Positions 30,367 through 35,941 of a stretch of DNA of 37,176 nucleotides are shown here, one piece after another. A program made the position numbers and the translations under genes. Below the pieces are notes generated by a model that worked only from the letters and a program-made list of their open reading frames with translations, searched no databases and was not told where the DNA came from. Source of the stretch: a virus; IMG/VR virus record IMGVR_UViG_3300023181_000378, positions 1 through 37,176 of that record. One strand, written 5' to 3'. Positions within the stretch are counted from its first letter, which is position 1. Every line of letters starts with the position of its first letter.

Positions 30367-30684
30367 ATGATGACTAAAAATAAATACAACGCAAAAAAAA
30401 CTATATATAAAGGGATTACTTACGACTCTAAAAAAGAAGCTATGCGTGCTGAAGAATTGGATGTAATGTTATCCATTGGAAAGATACTAGATATCCAAAG
30501 ACAAGTACCATTGAAGTGTATTGTAAACAATCTACTTGTTTGCAAACTTGTATGTGATTTCGTTTATACTTTACCTTCAGGGGAAGTTATTCATGAAGAT
30601 GTTAAGGGTATGGTTTTGCCTGTGTTTAAACTGAAACAAAAACTAGTAAAGGCTCTACTTGGGATAGAGGTAATAATCTTTTAA
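30367..30684 (+). CDS. DUF1064-like protein (PD-(D/E)XK superfamily), 105 aa
   Basis: Typical DUF1064 features are NKYNAKKT at the start, YDSKKEAMRAEELDVML, VPLK, VCDFVYTLPSGEVIHEDVKG and a C-terminal KLKQKLVKALLG. The Asp in CDFVY and the E-D-V-K segment are the expected nuclease-fold residues. Family members occur in phages as small nucleases or Holliday-junction-resolvase-like proteins. It is on the plus strand inside a minus-strand operon, so separately expressed. The C-terminal end is only slightly shorter than typical, so I regard it as intact. Confidence 0.72.
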   Translation: MMTKNKYNAKKTIYKGITYDSKKEAMRAEELDVMLSIGKILDIQRQVPLKCIVNNLLVCKLVCDFVYTLPSGEVIHEDVKGMVLPVFKLKQKLVKALLGIEVIIF

Positions 30685-30690
30685 AATATG

Positions 30691-30719
30691 AAACCCTCAC
30701 TTGTTTAAGGTAAGGGTTT
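30691..30719. terminator. Hairpin after the DUF1064-like gene
   Basis: AAACCCT / AGGGTTT stem with an inner extension, 7 nt after the stop of the plus-strand gene. No clear T-run follows on the plus strand, so it may be processed or help termination together with the next hairpin (30751-30767). Confidence 0.4.
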
Positions 30720-30750
30720 GAAAATGAAACTTTCAGTTTTCAGTTTATTC

Positions 30751-30767
30751 CAACACATTAAGTGTTG
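30751..30767. terminator. Hairpin between convergent genes
   Basis: CAACAC-ATTAA-GTGTTG, a 6-bp stem, then an AT-rich run. It lies 9 nt beyond the end of the minus-strand 30777-31373 gene and could end either transcript. Confidence 0.4.
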
Positions 30768-30776
30768 ACACTATTA

Positions 30777-31373
30777 TTATTTATCTTCAGTATTCCGAAG
30801 TTTACGTTTAAGCTCAAATAATTCACCAATCAACTTATCAGATTCATTTTCCAACCTATCCATTTCACGGTTATAATCTATATCATCAGGTAGCTGATTT
30901 AGTTTCACTCTATGGTTGCATACGGCTTTATTGGCTTTGCTAAATTCTGCTTCAGCTTCTCTGATTTGTTGCCTGATGCTCTTTACAGGCTCTTGTACAA
31001 CCTCAGTCCATTTATATGTATCTGGATGTGGACATGATTTAACTGATGTTCCTGTATAAACCCCTATGTACTTACCAGATTCCCTATTGAAGTTAATTGT
31101 ACCATCGGCACTATCAGCATAAGCAATATGTAGATAAGATTGTTTCTTTTCCAACTCCGCTACCTGCTTAGTCAATAAATCCATTGATTCCAATCGTTGT
31201 GCTGATGTTGCTTCTGCTTCTGTGATTTCTTCTTCTAATTGTTTGAATAAGTCTGTAACACGATTACTATTTTCTATAATTCTATTTGCTTCTAAAAGTG
31301 TATATGTACCTTCATTTCTTAAAAAGTTTAAATCCCTGATTTCTTCTTGTATTTCTTTTAATTTATTTTTCAT
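30777..31373 (-). CDS. Coiled-coil protein carrying a tail-fibre-type module, 198 aa
   Basis: Two long charged helical regions flank a beta module (residues about 78-112, SYLHIAYADSADGTINF... SGKYIGVYTG... YKWTEVV). The module is closely related to the repeats in the large fibre at 18094-22299 (for example SFIHLAYADSEDGSFNFNQT). The flanks are heptad-like (EEIRDLNFLRNEGTYTLLEANRI and LNQLPDDIDYNREMDRL). It is in the early operon, not the tail region, so a transferred or duplicated module is likely. Possible roles include a fibre-assembly chaperone, a decoy or an accessory fibre. Function unknown. Confidence 0.65.
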   Translation of the reverse strand: MKNKLKEIQEEIRDLNFLRNEGTYTLLEANRIIENSNRVTDLFKQLEEEITEAEATSAQRLESMDLLTKQVAELEKKQSYLHIAYADSADGTINFNRESGKYIGVYTGTSVKSCPHPDTYKWTEVVQEPVKSIRQQIREAEAEFSKANKAVCNHRVKLNQLPDDIDYNREMDRLENESDKLIGELFELKRKLRNTEDK

Positions 31374-31386
31374 TTTGTGTTTGTGT

Positions 31387-31737
31387 TTATTTTTTATATT
31401 CTAATACTTCTAATGTATATCCTTCTGCTTCCATACCTTTAATATAACTCCTATTAAATGCTGATAGTAATATATTCATTACAGCGTAGTCATTGGTCAA
31501 TTTAACTTTACCTTTCACATCAGCAGGTGTACCATCCTCTAGGAAAAATTGAGAATCAATTTCAAATGTATGGTTAACACCACCAACATATTTAATTGAA
31601 GGTATAACCACAATTTTATTAATGATTGAATATGGTTCATCACTACCTAATCCACGTGCCAGTACGCCTGATGTGATTGCTAACATCTGTCTATTTGTTG
31701 CATAATTTGCAATCAAAACATCTTTTTTATTTTTCAT
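31387..31737 (-). CDS. Hypothetical protein, 116 aa
   Basis: A mixed protein: a helical start (DVLIANYATNRQMLAITSGV), a strand-rich middle (NKIVVIPSIKYVGGVNHTFEI) and an alternating C-terminus (YAVMNILLSAFNRSYI). No signal or membrane helix. It lies 10 nt after the gene with the in-frame TGA. No known family recognised. Confidence 0.6.
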   Translation of the reverse strand: MKNKKDVLIANYATNRQMLAITSGVLARGLGSDEPYSIINKIVVIPSIKYVGGVNHTFEIDSQFFLEDGTPADVKGKVKLTNDYAVMNILLSAFNRSYIKGMEAEGYTLEVLEYKK

Positions 31738-31747
31738 ATTATTTATT

Positions 31748-32011
31748 TTATTCTCTTACTTTTTTTAATTTATTAATGTGCTTCACTACTTGTGGGCACT
31801 TCTCATATTCTTCTTTTGTTTCATAGATGTTTAACACCTTAGACATCTGCTGAAGCAGTCAAGGCTTGGTTACGAAAATTATTATATCACCATCAGGGAA
31901 AAAATATTCATAGATTAAATCTTTCTGTGATATGATTTCTTCGTTGTCCATAATGTCATCTATATAATCATCCATTATATATAGATATCGCATTGCTGTA
32001 CCTCTATTCAT
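31748..32011 (-). CDS. Hypothetical protein read through one in-frame TGA, 87 codons
   Basis: One frame runs from ATG at 32011 to TAA at 31748, broken only by TGA at codon 51 (31859-31861). Before it is an acidic segment (MDDYIDDIMDNEEIISQK... YFFPDGDIIIFVTKP). After it comes LLQQMSKVLNIYETKEEY, KCPQVVKHINKLKKVRE. The continuous reading fits its slot exactly, 5 nt after one gene and 10 nt before the next. The stop context is TGA-CTG, the same as at codon 10 of the sigma-like gene. Function unknown. Readthrough or recoding, versus nonsense mutation, is not decided. Confidence 0.55.
31859..31861 (-). other. In-frame TGA, codon 51 of the 31748-32011 gene
   Basis: CCT TGA CTG, in FVTKP-TGA-LLQQMSKVL. 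Confidence 0.75.
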
Positions 32012-32016
32012 TTTTT

Positions 32017-32247
32017 TTATTTGTCTATTGTTTTTTTATCTTCATCTATTTCATGTTGAATTAATAGTGACACCATGGCAAGTACACCCCACCATACATT
32101 AATCACATTGAAAACTGCTAAGGCTATTTGTATACGATACATTGTTTTCCAATTAATCACCTTATCCAAAAATTTTTCAAATTCATTTTGTTTTGATTCT
32201 CCTTCAGTAATAAACCATTTCTTCAGCGTACTTTTTATTTTATTCAT
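32017..32247 (-). CDS. Small membrane protein, 76 aa
   Basis: Begins MNKIKSTLKKWFITEGESKQ, a basic amphipathic start, with a hydrophobic segment at about residues 42-63 (IQIALAVFNVINVWWGVLAMVSLLI) and a charged C-terminus (QHEIDEDKKTIDK). One membrane helix is predicted, with the basic N-terminus likely cytoplasmic. I chose the ATG at 32247 because ATGAATAAA follows the same AGACTATTTAT leader as the gene at 29907. An ATG at 32253 is the alternative. Function unknown. Confidence 0.6.
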   Translation of the reverse strand: MNKIKSTLKKWFITEGESKQNEFEKFLDKVINWKTMYRIQIALAVFNVINVWWGVLAMVSLLIQHEIDEDKKTIDK

Positions 32248-32253
32248 ATACAT

Positions 32254-32264
32254 ATAAATAGTCT
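32254..32264 (-). promoter_or_regulatory. Leader repeat AGACTATTTAT, copy at the 32017 gene
   Basis: AGACTATTTAT-ATGTAT-ATGAATAAA. This is the partner of the copy at 30262-30272 and lies just after the terminator at 32327-32348. Confidence 0.4.
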
Positions 32265-32315
32265 TCTAATTCTTTTTATTAAGATAAATCAAAAAATAAA
32301 TTTTATAAATCTTAT

Positions 32316-32350
32316 AAAATAAAAAACCCCTATCCGTTTTGATAGAGGCT
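32316..32350 (-). terminator. Terminator inside the early operon
   Basis: Minus-strand CCTCTATC / GATAGGGG stem (6-nt loop) followed by TTTTTT and an AT-rich run. It divides the early operon: the upstream genes (33743 to 32441) end here. It is the same stem type as the terminators in the late region. Confidence 0.8.
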
Positions 32351-32366
32351 CTATTACATGACAATA

Positions 32367-32429
32367 TTAAATTAATTTGCGAACCTTACGGGGTGCGTCT
32401 TTTCCTATTTCACCAATCCCTTTCTACAT
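32367..32429 (-). other. Possible tiny ORF with a TAG at codon 2
   Basis: Reading from ATG at 32429, the second codon is TAG, then KGIGEIGKDAPRKVRKLI and TAA. The peptide looks coding-like (basic, no repeats), and it lies between a gene's stop and a terminator. It may start from a non-ATG codon, be a broken small gene, or be chance. Included only as a weak call. Confidence 0.25.
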
Positions 32430-32440
32430 ACTAAGATAGG

Positions 32441-32695
32441 TTAGAAATTAAAATTTTCAACATCATCATTGTTATTAGTTTGGTCATCATTGTTATTAGT
32501 TTGGTCATGATAGTTATTTATATATTCATCACATTCTTCTTTCATTTCAGCAAGCATTGCTTGCATTGACTCTATCCTTACACGGGCTTGTACAGCCATT
32601 TCATAATCTGTTTTTTGATTATCATCAATGACAGCACGTAATCCTGATGCCCTAATCATAATCATCCCTTTGAGGGCTTCACATATTTCTAACAT
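32441..32695 (-). CDS. Hypothetical protein, 84 aa, with tandem Asn/Asp repeat
   Basis: Helical through most of its length (ALKGMIMIRASGLRAVI, EMAVQARVRIESMQAMLAEM). It ends in a 7-residue tandem repeat, DQTNNND twice, encoded by two 21-nt direct repeats (32463-32504), so the tail length may vary. An acidic, polar and probably disordered C-terminus. No family recognised. It starts 5 nt after the 32701-32967 gene. Confidence 0.6.
   Translation of the reverse strand: MLEICEALKGMIMIRASGLRAVIDDNQKTDYEMAVQARVRIESMQAMLAEMKEECDEYINNYHDQTNNNDDQTNNNDDVENFNF
32463..32504 (-). repeat. 21-nt tandem direct repeat, two copies
   Basis: Two perfect 21-nt units (32463-32483 and 32484-32504) encoding DQTNNND twice. 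The reading frame is preserved by the unit length. Confidence 0.85.
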
Positions 32696-32700
32696 AATAT

Positions 32701-32967
32701 TTATCCAATGATGGTTCCACTAATATCTATTTTATTAATACTGGAATAATTTGTTTTTATTTTTTCTAAAGCATTAATTGACCGACTAATAAGCTTTATC
32801 ACCTTTTCCTTAGTTTCGTTATCATGGTTGGATATATCATTTAATTCTTCGTCCGTACCTCCTTGGGAATTAATAGGTTTAATGTGTCTAAGATAATTAA
32901 GTAGTGTTTCATTGGAAGCTTCCAGTACCCAAACTGCACTTGCTAATTCTTCTAGCGTTGTTTTCAT
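32701..32967 (-). CDS. Hypothetical protein, 88 aa
   Basis: Largely helical (LEELASAVWVLEASNETLL, KEKVIKLISRSINALEKI) with a polar, acidic mid-loop. No membrane helix or known motif. It is the second gene of the early operon, 8 nt after the 32976-33743 gene. Function unknown. Confidence 0.6.
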   Translation of the reverse strand: MKTTLEELASAVWVLEASNETLLNYLRHIKPINSQGGTDEELNDISNHDNETKEKVIKLISRSINALEKIKTNYSSINKIDISGTIIG

Positions 32968-32975
32968 ATTGTTGT

Positions 32976-33743
32976 TTAATTAATTGTTGCCGTGATTGTA
33001 TCAGCATCCAAACCGAACACCGTTGATTTATAGTACGTTACAGTCTTATCTTGTTCTTTGTACGTATTTATACCACCTCTATGTCTGCTAACGTAGTAAA
33101 GGAAAGTATCAATGTCCCTAATATAGTAAATGGACTTGTAATTTCTAATGATGATAACATTACCTTCATAATCAAATTCTTTCACATCAGGTGCAATAGA
33201 GGCCGCTAACGGTGTTGGAGTATTAGATGCAGGTGATTGTTTAGGTTTATTAATTCGTTTCTTATACGGTCGCTTTTTAGCCTCTGTAATCGTTTTAATT
33301 TCTTTAGCTGTAGCAGGTGTTACAATAGCATCAGTAAACTCAAAGATTGCAATGTTATGTAGAAATTTTGCTTTGTCGCTGTACATTGTGTAAGCAGTTT
33401 TTTCTTTGAATAGATAATCCCAATTGACTTCATACCCTGTGGCATTAATTGCTTTTATCCGACCTTGTTTATCTTTAATAAACGTAGCCTTATAAGCCAC
33501 TGTAATAAAGTTCCATTTGATAAGGTTATCTTTAATGTCAGCACCTTCACCATTGGAAAGTTGTAGAACCTTGTATAGGTTTACACTGTTAACTTCTTGT
33601 GTTATGCTATTACCCTTATATATGGATGCTAAAAAGAATAAATATTTATTTAATTGGAACGCTGACTTGCATTCAGGTTTGTCTTTTAAGATGTTGATTA
33701 CTTCACATGGAAGTTCAATTGTTAGTTTTAATAATTTTTTCAT
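32976..33743 (-). CDS. Early-region protein of unknown function, replication-initiator candidate, 255 aa
   Basis: The first gene of the early operon, directly next to the repeat-rich non-coding region. The N-terminal half is helical with aromatic loops (YLFFLASIYKG, GADIKDNLIKWNFITVAY). A strongly basic linker follows (KKRPYKKRINKPKQ), then a Ser/Pro/Thr-rich spacer and a C-terminal beta part (YEGNVIIIRNYKSIYYIRDI). A basic linker and a position beside candidate origin repeats fit a DNA-binding initiator or regulator, but no known family motif is seen. The ATG at 33743 is preferred to an upstream TTG at 33764. Confidence 0.6.
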   Translation of the reverse strand: MKKLLKLTIELPCEVINILKDKPECKSAFQLNKYLFFLASIYKGNSITQEVNSVNLYKVLQLSNGEGADIKDNLIKWNFITVAYKATFIKDKQGRIKAINATGYEVNWDYLFKEKTAYTMYSDKAKFLHNIAIFEFTDAIVTPATAKEIKTITEAKKRPYKKRINKPKQSPASNTPTPLAASIAPDVKEFDYEGNVIIIRNYKSIYYIRDIDTFLYYVSRHRGGINTYKEQDKTVTYYKSTVFGLDADTITATIN

Positions 33744-33988
33744 TTGTTGTTTGGTTTTATTCAATCATTGCAGGTAGTAATAAATGACAACCGTTGCAAC
33801 AGTTGCCATTCCCAAACAATGAATTAAAGTATCTATATACTTTCTAATAAATATCTTCCAGAATTGGAAAGTGATGATTTATTATTAAATATTTTTATTT
33901 ACTCATATTGTTAAGATAGGGCAACATTCAAAAAAGTCAAGTGTGGAAATGATATTTATTTTTAGATATTCTATTTCTGACAGAAAAT

Positions 33989-34006
33989 AACACAAAAAGA
34001 CTCCAC
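33989..34006 (+). repeat. Repeat AACACAAAAAGACTCCAC, copy 1
   Basis: Identical over 18 bases to 34086-34103. Followed by ACGG rather than TAC. Confidence 0.85.
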
Positions 34007-34020
34007 ACGGTATACCCTAT

Positions 34021-34030
34021 TTTTACCCTA
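34021..34030 (+). repeat. TTTTACCCTA, outer left arm
   Basis: Inverted partner of TAGGGTAAAA at 34520-34529. A second ACCCTA lies at 34014-34019. Confidence 0.55.
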
Positions 34031-34085
34031 AATCAGACAATTTGGAGAAAATAAAAGTGTGGATTTTGATACTAAAAACTGGATT

Positions 34086-34106
34086 AACACAAAAAGACTC
34101 CACTAC
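34086..34106 (+). repeat. Repeat copy 2, inner left arm of a 20-bp inverted repeat
   Basis: ACACAAAAAGACTCCACTAC (34087-34106) is the exact reverse complement of 34462-34481. The leading A at 34086 extends the direct match with copy 1. Confidence 0.9.
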
Positions 34107-34461
34107 TAAAGAAGAAAATCCAAATGATTCTTTTTATCAAATAGTTTAAATGAATTAAAAACTCATTTCACTACGTTCAATTTCATTTTTAATTATAGAA
34201 TCAGTTGAAACAAAAAAAATATCTTTTGAAATTATTCTATTGAAATCCTTTTGTTAGTTGGAAACTTGAATATTTATTTTGAATTGGAATGAAGTTATTG
34301 TTACTCTTTAAAATTAGTTTATGATATCTTTCTTTCCTTTATGAATGTTGTATGGATGAATTATTCTTTATCCAATGTTATTATTCTTCTAACTGCATCA
34401 CAGATTGATTTCTACTATATCCCAACATCCGCAGGATAAACTTTGATTGATATAGTTACCC

Positions 34462-34481
34462 GTAGTGGAGTCTTTTTGTGT
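34462..34481 (-). repeat. Repeat copy 3 (inverted), inner right arm
   Basis: GTAGTGGAGTCTTTTTGTGT, a perfect 20-bp inverted match to copy 2, separated by 355 nt. Confidence 0.9.
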
Positions 34482-34519
34482 CAATTACAGTATTACAATT
34501 CTATGACAATAGGTAAAAC

Positions 34520-34529
34520 TAGGGTAAAA
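34520..34529 (-). repeat. TAGGGTAAAA, outer right arm
   Basis: Inverted partner of 34021-34030. The inner and outer pairs are nested in the same order on both sides. Confidence 0.55.
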
Positions 34530-34690
34530 TCTACCATTTCCAAGTATTGAATTTTCCTTAGTCCAACAGTATCAATAAGTTATCTTATGATATTTCTTTT
34601 AGATTTAAAAATAATTCACTAATCAGTGTAACTGTCAGTAGTCCAGGCAAATAAATAAGGTAATTACATTTTAAATTCTAACCTTTGTGT

Positions 34691-34837
34691 ATGAACACAC
34701 GACTACTTAACCTATTGAATACCGTTCTTACTGATTCTATCAGAGTATTAGAGAATGATGAAGACTATGAAACATGCGCTCTACTATTAGATAAACAGCA
34801 GGATGTACAAATAGACATCCTGCTTAATGATATATGA
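34691..34837 (+). CDS. Small Leu-rich protein, 48 aa
   Basis: A short ORF (MNTRLLNLLNTVLTDSIRVL, then ENDEDYETCALLLDKQQ) with helical, leucine-rich character and an acidic middle. It ends in TGA inside an ATGA overlap with the next gene, strong evidence for translational coupling. A TAACCTTTG sequence ends a few bases upstream of the ATG. It is the first gene of the four-gene plus-strand operon. Function unknown. Confidence 0.55.
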   Translation: MNTRLLNLLNTVLTDSIRVLENDEDYETCALLLDKQQDVQIDILLNDI

Positions 34838-34995
34838 TTACAGAGGCTCTAATGCAGTCATTATTAAAGGATACTAATACAGTACCTGACTATTTATATA
34901 TACTACTGGATATAATCATTCCCCAATTGGAAGATGAGAATCAGATAAACGAATTAAAACAATTACAAACCGAACTTAAAAAACTAAAAAAATGA
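34834..34995 (+). CDS. Small helical protein, 53 aa
   Basis: MITEALMQSLLKDTNTVPDY leads to a hydrophobic helix (LYILLDIIIPQLEDENQ) and a Lys/Leu coiled-coil end (INELKQLQTELKKLKK). It overlaps both neighbours by ATGA and ends in TGA. Function unknown; possibly a small antitoxin-like or assembly peptide, but nothing specific supports that. Confidence 0.55.
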   Translation: MITEALMQSLLKDTNTVPDYLYILLDIIIPQLEDENQINELKQLQTELKKLKK

Positions 34996-35573
34996 GAAGA
35001 ATATTTTTAACCCTCTTTGCTGTTATTAGCATCCTAACAGCATCAGCACAATTACCAGTTCCAGTTAGAGATGGAAGGATAGAGTATACAGGCGTTGTAG
35101 AGACACCAAATGTATCAGGTAAGGATTTATATAAGAATACTAAATATTACCTTACACATGCGTTTAAAGGAGCTAATGATGCTATCATCCTAGATGACTC
35201 AACTAGCAATACCATTGCATTAAAGTCTCAGGTGTTTGTTCCTATGGAAATCCAAGGTAGTACTTCACAGGGTAACATGTTTGACTATCGTGTGCAGGTG
35301 GAAGTTAAAGACGGTAAGTACAGATATACTATCAGCGGTTTTGGCGGTCACTCGGTAAATAACAATCAATATCAAGGCACTTCCAATGTTTCATTTGATG
35401 GTTCAGGTTTGGATAAGATGTTAGAAAAACTGAATGGCATAGCTGATGCTAAAATAAAAGAGATGATTATCAAATCAACCAATGGAATGCTGAATAACTT
35501 AAATGAAAAAATGACTACATTGATTGCCCAATTGAATGCAAATATAATTACCAAACCAAATACTGATTTCTAA
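34992..35573 (+). CDS. Secreted DUF4468-like (TBP-like fold) protein, 193 aa
   Basis: An N-terminal signal peptide (MRRIFLTLFAVISILTASAQ) with likely cleavage after ASA. The mature part has the DUF4468 pattern: GRIEYTGVVE, then SGKDLYKNTKYYLTHAF, a strand with IALKSQVFVPME, and FDYRVQVEVKDGKYRYTIS. Family members are exported Bacteroidota proteins of unknown function. A phage or prophage copy could alter the lysogen's surface. It is coupled to the preceding gene by ATGA and to the next by TAATG. Confidence 0.72.
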   Translation: MRRIFLTLFAVISILTASAQLPVPVRDGRIEYTGVVETPNVSGKDLYKNTKYYLTHAFKGANDAIILDDSTSNTIALKSQVFVPMEIQGSTSQGNMFDYRVQVEVKDGKYRYTISGFGGHSVNNNQYQGTSNVSFDGSGLDKMLEKLNGIADAKIKEMIIKSTNGMLNNLNEKMTTLIAQLNANIITKPNTDF

Positions 35574-35917
35574 TGAAACCAATGACCAAAGAAAGATGGG
35601 ATGCTTTAAGTGATAGTGAAAAAGCATTCTTCCAACATGGGTATATAACATCACAAATAAAAGATAATAAATTTACAACCCCATTTGACCTGTTTTTATC
35701 ACGCCTAACACCACCCATACCAGTGGTTGATGTAAATGCTTTCCAACAAATGCAAGAAACGTTAGAACAGCTTAAAATAGGTTTGACACCAGTTACGTCA
35801 TTTTTCGCAAAAGAAGTTAAAGAACCTGTAAAACGTATTTCAGCCAAAAAGCGGAAACAGATGGAAATGGAAGAATATGAAAAACAGATGGACTTGAAAG
35901 CTAGGAAATTATTATAA
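35573..35917 (+). CDS. Hypothetical charged protein, 114 aa
   Basis: Starts MKPMTKERWDALSDSEKAFF, helical and charged. A central helix (NAFQQMQETLEQLKIGLTPV) is followed by a highly basic C-terminus (KRISAKKRKQMEMEEYEKQM). The ATG overlaps the previous stop by one base. Last gene of the plus-strand operon, ending just before a bidirectional terminator. Function unknown; nucleic-acid binding is possible. Confidence 0.6.
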   Translation: MKPMTKERWDALSDSEKAFFQHGYITSQIKDNKFTTPFDLFLSRLTPPIPVVDVNAFQQMQETLEQLKIGLTPVTSFFAKEVKEPVKRISAKKRKQMEMEEYEKQMDLKARKLL

Positions 35918-35924
35918 TAAAAAT

Positions 35925-35941
35925 GGGGCTATTTAAGCCCC
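35925..35941. terminator. Bidirectional terminator between the plus operon and integrase
   Basis: GGGGCT-ATTTA-AGCCCC, a 6-bp stem. On the minus strand it is followed by ATTTTTATTAT, a good T-run for integrase. The integrase stop (TAG) lies inside the loop and stem. It could also terminate the plus-strand operon. Confidence 0.75.

Larger units (their letters stand above)
33744..34690. promoter_or_regulatory. 947-nt non-coding region with nested repeats (candidate origin/control region)
   Basis: No convincing gene on either strand. It contains three copies of ACACAAAAAGACTCCAC (33990, 34087, and inverted at 34465), a second inverted pair TTTTACCCTA / TAGGGTAAAA (34021 and 34520), and short GTGTGGA sites at 33941 and 34057. 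It lies between divergent transcription units (early operon leftward, four-gene operon rightward). Such clusters occur at phage origins and at operators. No tRNA or att core was identified. Confidence 0.5.

Noticed and set aside
34087-34481. Insertion sequence bounded by the 20-bp inverted repeat
   Set aside because: The 355-nt interior has no transposase and no coding frame, and no flanking target duplication was seen.
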